Shown in pieces: positions 26,294 to 32,157 of a stretch of 34,622 nucleotides of DNA. The position numbers and the translations under genes are program-made. How positions within the stretch are numbered: the stretch's first letter is position 1; every line of letters begins with the position of its first letter. The DNA comes from Candidatus Methanomethylophilaceae archaeon (GTDB lineage Archaea > Thermoplasmatota > Thermoplasmata > Methanomassiliicoccales > Methanomethylophilaceae), in the NCBI GenBank assembly GCA_017540825.1, contig JAFYAH010000040.1, positions 1 through 34,622 on the forward strand. Reading direction: 5' to 3'. The notes under the pieces were generated by a model. The model was not told the DNA's origin. It searched no databases and saw only the letters and a program-made list of their open reading frames with translations.

Positions 26294-26911
26294 TCAAGGG
26301 CGGTACGTCCCGTCCTTGAACATCTGGACCATGACCCAGGACGCGGCGCGGGCGTCGGAGAGGGCCCTGTGGTCCTGCTTCCCGTGGAGCCCGGCGGGAT
26401 CCCCCTGGGTTATCTTCTCGTAAGCCACGTCCAGCCTGGGGTACTGGTAGTCGCTGTATCCGCGGGCGTTCGGTATCTTGCACACAGGGGTGGCGGCCTT
26501 CATTATGTCCGTGCACTCGTTGAACCACCCTCTCATGCTCCAAGGCTCCTGGTAGAGGTACCTTCCGAGGTCGAACCCGGTGTTGTAGGCGGTCACGTCC
26601 TTCCCCTTCAGGAGCCTTCTGACCTCGTCTATCACCTGGGCGGCCGACTTCTTGGCGAAGGCGATGTCGTCCACCGTCAGGTCCGAGTTGCTGAATATCC
26701 ACGAGTTCAGCAGGCGGTCATCCCACCATCCGACGTCGTAGCCGAGGACAGAGCTGTAGCAGTCCTCCACTGTGCCTCTGCGGAGGCTCACCTTGCATAT
26801 CCCGACGTCCAGAACGAGGTCCTTCGGCGCGCCGTCGAGCCCTGTGGTCTCCGTGTCAAGCACGTATATCTCGTCCGGCGGGATGTCGTCTAAGGTGAAG
26901 GTTGGGCTCAT
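26294..26911 (-). CDS. DEDDh (DnaQ-like) 3'-5' exonuclease
   Basis: 205 residues. Exo I is VLDTETTGLDG with D19 and E21; Exo II is YNTGFDLG with D114; Exo III is H181-R-A-L-S-D186-A-R. This is the complete DEDDh set of DnaQ/RNase T-type exonucleases, which remove nucleotides from 3' ends with two metal ions. The protein is a stand-alone domain without polymerase or helicase. YPRLDVAYEKITQGDPAGLH before Exo III is the family's linker helix region. The ATG at 26911 has a TATA box 21 bases upstream and no Shine-Dalgarno site, so the mRNA is probably leaderless. Role may be repair, proofreading or RNA trimming. A dead paralogue lies about 450 bases away. Confidence 0.92.
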   Translation of the reverse strand: MSPTFTLDDIPPDEIYVLDTETTGLDGAPKDLVLDVGICKVSLRRGTVEDCYSSVLGYDVGWWDDRLLNSWIFSNSDLTVDDIAFAKKSAAQVIDEVRRLLKGKDVTAYNTGFDLGRYLYQEPWSMRGWFNECTDIMKAATPVCKIPNARGYSDYQYPRLDVAYEKITQGDPAGLHGKQDHRALSDARAASWVMVQMFKDGTYRP

Positions 26912-26931
26912 GAGACGGAGATGTTGAGAGG

Positions 26932-26942
26932 CGTATATATGC
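26932..26942 (-). promoter_or_regulatory. TATA box of the DEDDh exonuclease gene
   Basis: On the minus strand GCATATATACG lies 21-31 bases before the ATG at 26911, predicting a leaderless transcript. Confidence 0.5.
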
Positions 26943-26986
26943 TGATTCCGCCGCCGTCGGCTCTCGTTGCTATGTCCCCGGGCTTC

Positions 26987-28492
26987 TCAGAACGCGTCCT
27001 CCGACATGAGGTACGCCAGGCGCGCGCCCCTGTACTCGTTCTTGAGCGCTATGTCGTATCCGGCGCAGGCGAACGACACCCCGGCGTAATGGGCGTTGTC
27101 CCACCTTCCGCCGACGGTGATCGAGGACACGCCCTTCTCGGACGCGTTGACGATGTCTCCCGGGTATCTCGGGTCGGTGTAGGCAGACCTGTTCGCGTCG
27201 GACGATGTCGGCGCGTCCCACAAGGCGGATTCCGCCGATGTTCCGGATATGACGCGGTGCGCCTCCCCGGTCGCGAATATGTCCGCCCACGTCAGCGTCG
27301 TCGGGGGCTGTCCCCTCGCCTCGAGCAGTTTCTCCCCTCCCAGGCAATTCCCTGCGTAGAGGCGCTGCGCCGATGGGGCCTCTCCTGCCACGTACGCGTC
27401 GCCGACGAAGATGTTCAGCGACCCCCAGCCGTTCTCTATGAAGAGCTTCGAGGAGGTCCTCCCGTCCTCGGAAGACGTCGCTCCCGACGCGGAGCGGGTC
27501 GATTCCGCCGTTCCTGCGAAACCAACGGCATCCGTGCTGCCGGTCACCGCGCAGGACTGGTTGCCTTGGGTGTAGCCGGAGCCCAGCATCACCTGGGAGT
27601 TCTTGGAGCCCATGACGGCGTAGCACATCATCTTGTACAGCGTCCACTGGTAGAAGTTCCACTGCTGGTAGTCAGACCTGAGCCCGGCGCCTTCGGCGGG
27701 TTCCAGGGCATCTGCCAGGTCCTTGAACTCGTCCACGTCCAGATCGGAGGCCGGGACCCTGCCGCTCTGAGAGACCAGCTTCCCGGGGCCGGCTGCGTCA
27801 CCGACAACGGTGGCGTACGACTCGTACACCCCGATTCCCAGGTACGGATACACATGGGTTTCGAAGTCGGTCCTGCCTGGGACAGTGCTGGCCGAGTGTG
27901 CGTACGGCTTCATGCCGGAGACCTCTCCGTGCCCTTGCGGTGCGTACGAAGGCGACGAGGACAGGTAGAGGACGTTGTACTTGGTCCCTTCGACCAGGTT
28001 GCCCTCGGTCTTGCCGGCCACGGCCTTCTCGGAGAGCCAGTACACCGTCGGGACCACCAGCATCGCGTTGTACAGACCAGGGGAGAAGCGATGGCCTGCC
28101 AGCGTCCTCGAGAGGTCGGAAGGGTCGAGGATGTAGGCGACGGCCCCGACGGACACGCTCCTCCTCTTCTCGGCGGCATCGTCCGAATCGTACAGAGGGC
28201 CGTCGTCCAGGAGGTTTATCGCCGCATAGAACGCGCCGAACGGGCCTTTCCCTGTCTTCACATTGAATTTCCAGGACTCGTTGATGCCCCCCGCCCCATC
28301 CGAGGCGCGGTATCTCTGGGACAGGGCGGTGGCCTTGCCGTCCACCATGTGGGACTCGTAGACGTCTATCACGTCCAGGTTGCTCTCGGAGTCGGTGTAA
28401 ATCGCATACAGGTACCCGTCGTCCGTCGGCCCGCGGTCGTCGTGCGGCATGGCGATCAGGGCTATTGCGACAGCGACGATTGCGACGGGCAA
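26987..28492 (-). CDS. Predicted secreted/cell-surface protein, 501 residues
   Basis: Not recognised as a family. The N-terminus PVAIVAVAIALIAM (2-15) is a signal-peptide or anchor-type hydrophobic stretch; the rest is polar, rich in Gly, Ser, Ala, Asp and Tyr, as in exported archaeal proteins. Only a few cysteines are present. There is no C-terminal membrane segment. In this frame the first possible start is a TTG at 28492, without a Shine-Dalgarno site. An ATG at 28508, correctly spaced from a TATA box at 28538-28546, is in another frame and gives MNILYLARR before running on without the hydrophobic core. Joining the two would give a textbook signal peptide, so a frameshift or sequence error near 28480-28508 is possible. 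Confidence 0.65.
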   Translation of the reverse strand: MPVAIVAVAIALIAMPHDDRGPTDDGYLYAIYTDSESNLDVIDVYESHMVDGKATALSQRYRASDGAGGINESWKFNVKTGKGPFGAFYAAINLLDDGPLYDSDDAAEKRRSVSVGAVAYILDPSDLSRTLAGHRFSPGLYNAMLVVPTVYWLSEKAVAGKTEGNLVEGTKYNVLYLSSSPSYAPQGHGEVSGMKPYAHSASTVPGRTDFETHVYPYLGIGVYESYATVVGDAAGPGKLVSQSGRVPASDLDVDEFKDLADALEPAEGAGLRSDYQQWNFYQWTLYKMMCYAVMGSKNSQVMLGSGYTQGNQSCAVTGSTDAVGFAGTAESTRSASGATSSEDGRTSSKLFIENGWGSLNIFVGDAYVAGEAPSAQRLYAGNCLGGEKLLEARGQPPTTLTWADIFATGEAHRVISGTSAESALWDAPTSSDANRSAYTDPRYPGDIVNASEKGVSSITVGGRWDNAHYAGVSFACAGYDIALKNEYRGARLAYLMSEDAF

Positions 28493-28537
28493 GGTACAGG
28501 ATATTCATCGCCGTCAGTATCGGCAGGCAGGATATTT

Positions 28538-28546
28538 TCTTTTATG
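28538..28546 (-). promoter_or_regulatory. TATA-like box of the secreted-protein gene
   Basis: On the minus strand CATAAAAGA lies about 30 bases before the out-of-frame ATG at 28508 and about 46 bases before the in-frame TTG at 28492. Confidence 0.35.
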
Positions 28547-28617
28547 CGATCCCGGCATGGAAGGCCGGGACACGGATCTCGTCGTCTCTTCCCCAAGGAG
28601 GGATGCCGCAGCCGGTG

Positions 28618-28626
28618 TTTTTATAC
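28618..28626 (+). promoter_or_regulatory. TATA box of sfsA
   Basis: TTTTTATAC lies 28-37 bases before the sfsA ATG at 28655, with no Shine-Dalgarno site between; a leader of only a few bases is expected. Confidence 0.5.
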
Positions 28627-28654
28627 GCACAGCCCGTTCGGCACCAGCAGCGTG

Positions 28655-29353
28655 ATGAGATACGATAGAGTCGTGAGGGGCACGTTTCTGAGCAGGCCCA
28701 ACAGGTTCATTGCCAAGTGCCAGGTGGGCGAGGAATTGGTGACCGTCCATGTCAAGAACACCGGCCGCTGCAAGGAGATACTCGTCCCCGGGGCAAGAGT
28801 CGTGCTGGAGCGCTCCGACTCCCCTGCCAGGAAGACTCCCTACGACCTCGTGTCCGCATACAAGGGCGACCTTCTGATAAACATAGACTCCCAGGCACCG
28901 AACAAGGCGTTCCACGAGTACGTCCTGGAATCAGGCGCGTTCGGCCCGGATCCGGAGGTCTTCCCGGAGCGGACGCATGGTGACTCTCGCTTCGACTTCT
29001 ATATTGAATCGGGCGGAAGGAGGATCTTCGCCGAGGTGAAAGGGGTGACTTTGGAGAACGACGGCGTATGCATGTTCCCGGACGCCCCTACCGAGCGCGG
29101 CCTGAAGCACGTTAGGGGGCTCGAGGAGTGCGTCGAAGAAGGCTACGAAGCCTACCTGGTCCTGGTCGTCCAGATGGAGGGGATGAAGGAGTTCGTCCCG
29201 AACTATGCTACGCACGCCGAGTTCGGGAGGGAGATGGAGAAGGCCGAGAGGTCCGGGGTGAAGGTCCTGGTCCTCGAATGCGAGGTCTCAGAGGACTCCA
29301 TGCGCATAGGCGGGAGGGCCATCCCCCACAGGTACCTCTCAGAGCGACGCTAG
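28655..29353 (+). CDS. sfsA: SfsA family DNA-binding/nuclease-fold protein
   Basis: 232 residues, the family's usual length. Recognisable blocks: FLSRPNRFIAKCQVG (11-25), VHVKNTGRCKEILVPGARV (31-49), the nuclease-like core GDSRFDFYIE (109-118, with D114) and FAEVKGVTL (125-133, with E127 and K129), then FPDAPTERGLKHVRGL. SfsA has an OB-like N-terminal domain and a PD-(D/E)XK-like core; it was named for an effect on sugar fermentation genes in E. coli, but its real substrate is unsettled. The open frame continues far upstream, antisense to the secreted-protein gene; the start at 28655 is chosen from similarity and the TATA box. It ends in TAG and overlaps the convergent gene by 15 bases. Confidence 0.92.
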   Translation: MRYDRVVRGTFLSRPNRFIAKCQVGEELVTVHVKNTGRCKEILVPGARVVLERSDSPARKTPYDLVSAYKGDLLINIDSQAPNKAFHEYVLESGAFGPDPEVFPERTHGDSRFDFYIESGGRRIFAEVKGVTLENDGVCMFPDAPTERGLKHVRGLEECVEEGYEAYLVLVVQMEGMKEFVPNYATHAEFGREMEKAERSGVKVLVLECEVSEDSMRIGGRAIPHRYLSERR

Positions 29354-30277
29354 GGCCTCTCTGATCCGCTCCTGGGTCTCCTTGGGAGGGCAGGTGGTGT
29401 TCACCATGAGCACGTCGCACTCGGAGAGGTACCTCCTGAAGAACTCGGTGCGAGCCTTCACCCTCCTCTCGTCCCTAACCAGCTGGTGCGGGTTGCAGAA
29501 GTCGTGGGACACCAGGTAGCGAAGCGCCTCCTCCGTCTCCATCTTCTTGATGATGACGGGGTCGTCGTAGTCCCTCTTCAGGAACAGCACGCACCTCATG
29601 GACGTGCGGTCGATGACGGAGCCTTCTCCGGCTATCCACCTGACGTTCCCGATGCCGCGGCCCTTGTTGTCGAACTTCACGTCCTTCACCAGCGGCTTGT
29701 ACTCGTCCCAGACGTCCCCTATGTCGGAGTCGATGTAGCAGTTCTTCTCCGAGCCGGAGGCCCTCGGGCGGCCGTATCCGAAGGTGACGAAGTACCAGTC
29801 GTCCGTGATGAGGTAGGTGTTGTCCTTCCTGAGGAGCCCCCATGACTGCGTGGTCTTCCCGGTCTTGGACGGGGCGATGAGGGTGACCCCCATCCCGTCG
29901 ACGTCGAGGGCCGCGCCGTGGACGGGGAAGATCCCCTGCTCCTCGAGTATGTTGCCTGCCAGCCCCAGGGCGATGCTCTTGATCCATCCGTAGTAGTCGA
30001 AGTTGAAGAGGTAGGCGACGGAGCATTCGTAGTCGTACTCGACATGCAGGTCCGTGCCGGGCTCCTCGAAGCAGTATATCCTGGCATGGGCGCGGACGCG
30101 GTCGGACATGTGGTAGAAGTTGTCCGTCCACATCTCGAGGTACGTCTTGTTCTCCGTGAACAGCTCGACGCAGATCCCGTCGATGTCGGCTTTGGACGTG
30201 TAGTAGTTCAGTTCGGATGCTCTTTTCCTGAGCTCCTCTGAGCGCTCAGGGCCTATCAGTTTAACATCGTACGCCAT
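29339..30277 (-). CDS. HPr-kinase-like P-loop protein
   Basis: 312 residues from the ATG at 30277, preceded by a TATA box at 30309-30318 at leaderless spacing. The centre carries GIFPVHGAALDVDGMGVTLI (115-134), then P-loop APSKTGKTT (135-143) and YLITDDWYFV (155-164). The His-Gly before the loop, the short P-loop and the acidic DD are the layout of HPr kinase/phosphorylase and related PEPCK-fold kinases. The N-terminal 100 residues (DVKLIGPERSEE...) match nothing I know. No PTS or HPr gene is visible here and PTS is rare in archaea, so the target is probably not HPr; a kinase for a small metabolite or another protein is possible. It is the last host-type gene before the virus-like segment. 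Confidence 0.72.
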   Translation of the reverse strand: MAYDVKLIGPERSEELRKRASELNYYTSKADIDGICVELFTENKTYLEMWTDNFYHMSDRVRAHARIYCFEEPGTDLHVEYDYECSVAYLFNFDYYGWIKSIALGLAGNILEEQGIFPVHGAALDVDGMGVTLIAPSKTGKTTQSWGLLRKDNTYLITDDWYFVTFGYGRPRASGSEKNCYIDSDIGDVWDEYKPLVKDVKFDNKGRGIGNVRWIAGEGSVIDRTSMRCVLFLKRDYDDPVIIKKMETEEALRYLVSHDFCNPHQLVRDERRVKARTEFFRRYLSECDVLMVNTTCPPKETQERIREALASL

Positions 30278-30308
30278 AGTCGATCGCGACGATTCGACTG
30301 CATAGATT

Positions 30309-30318
30309 GTATATAAAG
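30309..30318 (-). promoter_or_regulatory. TATA box of the HPr-kinase-like gene
   Basis: On the minus strand CTTTATATAC lies 31-41 bases before the ATG at 30277. No Shine-Dalgarno sequence follows. Confidence 0.5.
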
Positions 30319-30422
30319 TGTGCAGGAAAGCGCATCGGCATGAGGTTTGTGCAGGATTACGGGCAGAGGCATGCCTCCTGCCGATTTCGGACGTATGGAA
30401 AGCATTGGCGAAAGACGTTTCA

Positions 30423-30626
30423 TTAAGGCGCATTACAGGGGGCAGCCACCATTCTCCTGATGTCGAAGTTGTTCGACCCGCTTGGCGTACGCACGTCTGA
30501 TTCTTTCCTGTTAGCATCGACAATGGACTTCTGCTGGCCGTCGCTGAACGTGACCTCCTCCGCCTTCGGCGATGCGGTCTCCTGCCCCTCCTGGGGCTTC
30601 TGGTCCGGAATCTGAGCTTCGTCCAG
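30423..30626 (-). pseudogene. Truncated remnant of the scaffold-like gene
   Basis: The first 33 codons match the start of the gene at 31223-31537 almost exactly (DEAQIPDQKPQEGQETASPK, then V-T-F-S-D-G-Q-Q-K). After that the similarity stops and the frame runs through unrelated sequence to a TAA. The GGAGGGTAAACC leader is kept, but one base is missing so that the GTG start has become CTG. Loss of the start codon and of the body indicates a dead duplicate. Confidence 0.7.
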
Positions 30627-30658
30627 GTTTACCCTCCGTTATGGTGAGTGAACCAACA

Positions 30659-30692
30659 TTAACGCCGTTTATAAGGGTTTTCACGGCGTTAA
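30659..30692. promoter_or_regulatory. Operator-like 34-base inverted repeat, copy 1
   Basis: Perfect 10-base arms TTAACGCCGT and ACGGCGTTAA are separated by 14 bases containing TTATAA. On the minus strand the spacer reads as a TATA box in front of the scaffold-like remnant. A palindrome wrapped around the TATA box is a typical repressor site. Confidence 0.65.
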
Positions 30693-30801
30693 GCAAGAGG
30701 CTTAAGATAAGGTGTCGGGCTTCAGACATCGTGGGGAGAATGTGGCGGACGGATGGACAGAAAGGTGTAGAAGATGTTTGAAACGGAACAATAAAGGAAT
30801 C

Positions 30802-31239
30802 TCAGGAGGGCATGACCCAGCCGTCGCCCTGCCATTCGAGGCCGAGCCTGTTCCAGATGTCGTGCGCCTGGTCCGGCGTGAGCTCGCCGAAGAAGTCGCT
30901 GTGCCACGGCTCGTCCCCCTTCTCGCGGACGGGGACATACTGGTGGGAAGGATAGTAGCGTCTGCCCTTGAAAGGCTTGGGGAGGCCGCGCTCGTCGAAG
31001 AAGGCCATTGCCTCGTTCTCGGTGATAACCTCTCTTTCGCCGAAGTAGGGGTAGCAGCGCTCTTCTTTCCAGGCTCTCCTTCTCTCATTGACAATCGATG
31101 CCTTGACTGTGCCTTTCCACGTGCCGTTGCAGACTGGCATGCATCCGAGGATCCTGTGGGACCAGATGTAGCCATCCCTCATCTCCGCTGGAAGTGGCGC
31201 ATCAGCGAACATCTCGCAGTAGTCAGGATCCCCTAGCAT
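30802..31239 (-). CDS. Small unknown protein, paralogue A (possible ART partner)
   Basis: 145 residues, no known family recognised. It begins MLGDPDYCEMFADAPLPAEM and ends DQAHDIWNRLGLEWQGDGWV plus three residues. Its ATG at 31239 lies inside the last codons of the chimeric gene upstream (17-base overlap), so it should be translated by coupling. It is soluble, rich in Trp, Tyr, Pro and Glu, with no signal peptide. Paralogue B at 31717-32157 matches over residues 1-31 and the last 45 or so with two or three differences, while residues about 32-70 are largely different. Being encoded directly behind ART-tail sequence in both cases, it could be an immunity or cognate partner of the ART domain, or a virion protein; neither is shown. 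Confidence 0.75.
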   Translation of the reverse strand: MLGDPDYCEMFADAPLPAEMRDGYIWSHRILGCMPVCNGTWKGTVKASIVNERRRAWKEERCYPYFGEREVITENEAMAFFDERGLPKPFKGRRYYPSHQYVPVREKGDEPWHSDFFGELTPDQAHDIWNRLGLEWQGDGWVMPS

Positions 31240-31537
31240 CGGTCACCACATCCACGAACACGTGCTTAATGCCTTCCTCGTCCTCGAGGTAGTCGTACAC
31301 CACGGCCTTCAGCCTCTCCTCCTCGGCCATCTGCGCCCTCGCCAGCTCCCTCTTGTGAGCCTCGTTGAGCGCCCTGACCTCGGAGTCGTGCTTGGCCTTG
31401 ACCTCGCCGATGCGCCTGGAGATGATGTCGTCGATGGCCTTCTGCTGGCCGTCGCTGAACGTCACGCCCTCCGCCTTCGGCGATGCGGTCTCCTGCCCCT
31501 CCTGGGGCTTCTGGTCCGGAATCTGAGCTTCGTCCAC
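31223..31537 (-). CDS. Chimeric ORF: scaffold-like N-terminus joined to ART tail
   Basis: 104 residues from a GTG start with GGAGG 7 bases upstream. Residues 1-25 are a Pro/Glu/Gln-rich tail; 27-76 (FSDGQQKAIDDIISRRIGEV and a charged helix) resemble the N-terminus of phage capsid scaffolding proteins (F-T-x-E-Q-x-D-x-I-I-x-x-R-L). Residues 77-104 (VVYDYLEDEEGIKHVFVDVV and DARGS) match the last 28 residues of the head-ART protein at 32141-34258. A true scaffold protein would be much longer. The join coincides with the boundary of the tandem block, so the ORF is best read as a product of duplication that stayed in frame. Whether it is functional is unknown. Confidence 0.65.
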   Translation of the reverse strand: MDEAQIPDQKPQEGQETASPKAEGVTFSDGQQKAIDDIISRRIGEVKAKHDSEVRALNEAHKRELARAQMAEEERLKAVVYDYLEDEEGIKHVFVDVVTDARGS

Positions 31538-31570
31538 GGTTTACCCTCCGTTATGGTGGGTGAACCAACA

Positions 31571-31604
31571 TTAACGCCGTTTATAAGTGTTTTCACGGCG
31601 TTAA
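31571..31604. promoter_or_regulatory. Operator-like 34-base inverted repeat, copy 2
   Basis: Same 10-base arms as copy 1 with a 14-base spacer; on the minus strand CTTATAAA in the spacer is a TATA box about 44-50 bases before the GTG of the chimeric gene at 31537, followed by a leader with the GGAGG site. Binding of a dimeric repressor here would block transcription initiation. Confidence 0.7.
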
Positions 31605-31625
31605 GCGAGGTTCGGAGGCCCGGGA

Positions 31626-31643
31626 GTGTCCGATCCCGGACAC
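31626..31643. terminator. Hairpin behind paralogue B
   Basis: GTGTCCG and CGGACAC form a perfect 7-base stem with a 4-base loop, about 75 bases behind the stop of paralogue B. It is absent in this form from copy A. No T run follows, so a terminator role is only possible. Confidence 0.35.
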
Positions 31644-31716
31644 GAGGCCCGAAGACACGGCGGACGGATGGACAGAAAGGTGTAGAAGATGTTTGAAACG
31701 GAACAATAAAGGAATC

Positions 31717-32157
31717 TCAGGAGGGCATGACCCAGCCGTCGCCCTGCCATTCGAGGCCGAGCCTGTCCCAGATGTCGTGCGCCTGGTCCGGCGTGAGCTC
31801 GCCGAAGAAGTCGCTGTGCCACGGCTCGTCCCCCTTCTCGCGGACGGGAACGTATTCATGCGGGTCGTAGAGGACGCCGTCCTTGTACGGCCTCGGAAGG
31901 CCGCGCTCGTCGAAGAAGGCCATCGCCTCGATTTCGGTCATCGGCCTATCCTCGCCGAAATAAGGGTATTCATGCCTCTCGCACCAGCTTTTCCATCTCT
32001 CATTCACGATGGAAGGGTCGGTGATTCCCCAGCCTTTTCCTGTGGTATAAGCCGGCATGCAGTTGAGGATCCTGTGGGACCAGATGTAGCCCTCCCTCAT
32101 CTCCGCTGGAAGCGGCGCATCGGCGAACATCTCGCAGTAGTCAGGATCCCCTAGCAT
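31717..32157 (-). CDS. Small unknown protein, paralogue B (possible ART partner)
   Basis: 146 residues from the ATG at 32157, overlapping the stop of the head-ART gene by 17 bases in the same way as paralogue A overlaps the chimera. The ends are almost the same as in paralogue A, including GYIWSHRIL, AMAFFDERGLP and the C-terminal YVPVREKGDEPWHSDFFGEL. The central part (about 32-70) is different, with T-T-G-K-G-W-G-I-T-D-P in place of a K/R-rich segment. No known domain is recognised. Coupled translation directly after a predicted ADP-ribosyltransferase suggests a dedicated partner; a small virion protein is the alternative. Confidence 0.75.
   Translation of the reverse strand: MLGDPDYCEMFADAPLPAEMREGYIWSHRILNCMPAYTTGKGWGITDPSIVNERWKSWCERHEYPYFGEDRPMTEIEAMAFFDERGLPRPYKDGVLYDPHEYVPVREKGDEPWHSDFFGELTPDQAHDIWDRLGLEWQGDGWVMPS

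Larger units (their letters stand above)
30278..30801. other. Intergenic stretch between host gene and virus-like block
   Basis: No intact gene is seen in these 524 bases. They hold the promoter of the HPr-kinase-like gene, a hairpin at 30362-30382 centred on the palindrome GAGGCATGCCTC, a broken scaffold-like remnant (30423-30626), one operator-like inverted repeat (30659-30692) and the 3' flank of the downstream small gene. Similarity to the tandem block starts near 30531, which marks the host/provirus-side edge of the duplication. No tRNA or clear attachment repeat was found. Confidence 0.5.
30531..31315. repeat. Tandem block, copy A
   Basis: About 785 bp similar to 31443-32226. On the minus strand it carries the last strands of the ART domain, a small unknown gene, a conserved 3' flank, an operator-like inverted repeat and the start of the scaffold-like gene. 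Near-identity covers 30531-30692, about 30740-30945 and about 31145-31260; the centre of the small gene and the flank at 30693-30735 are diverged. Confidence 0.8.

Noticed and set aside
26921-28654. Long open frame in phase with sfsA, giving an 810-residue protein
   Set aside because: It is antisense to the secreted-protein gene, has low-complexity Arg/Gly/Val composition and no similarity before the sfsA start at 28655.
30362-30382. Hairpin around GAGGCATGCCTC as a provirus attachment site
   Set aside because: No second copy was found at the other side of the element and no tRNA or integrase is in the window.
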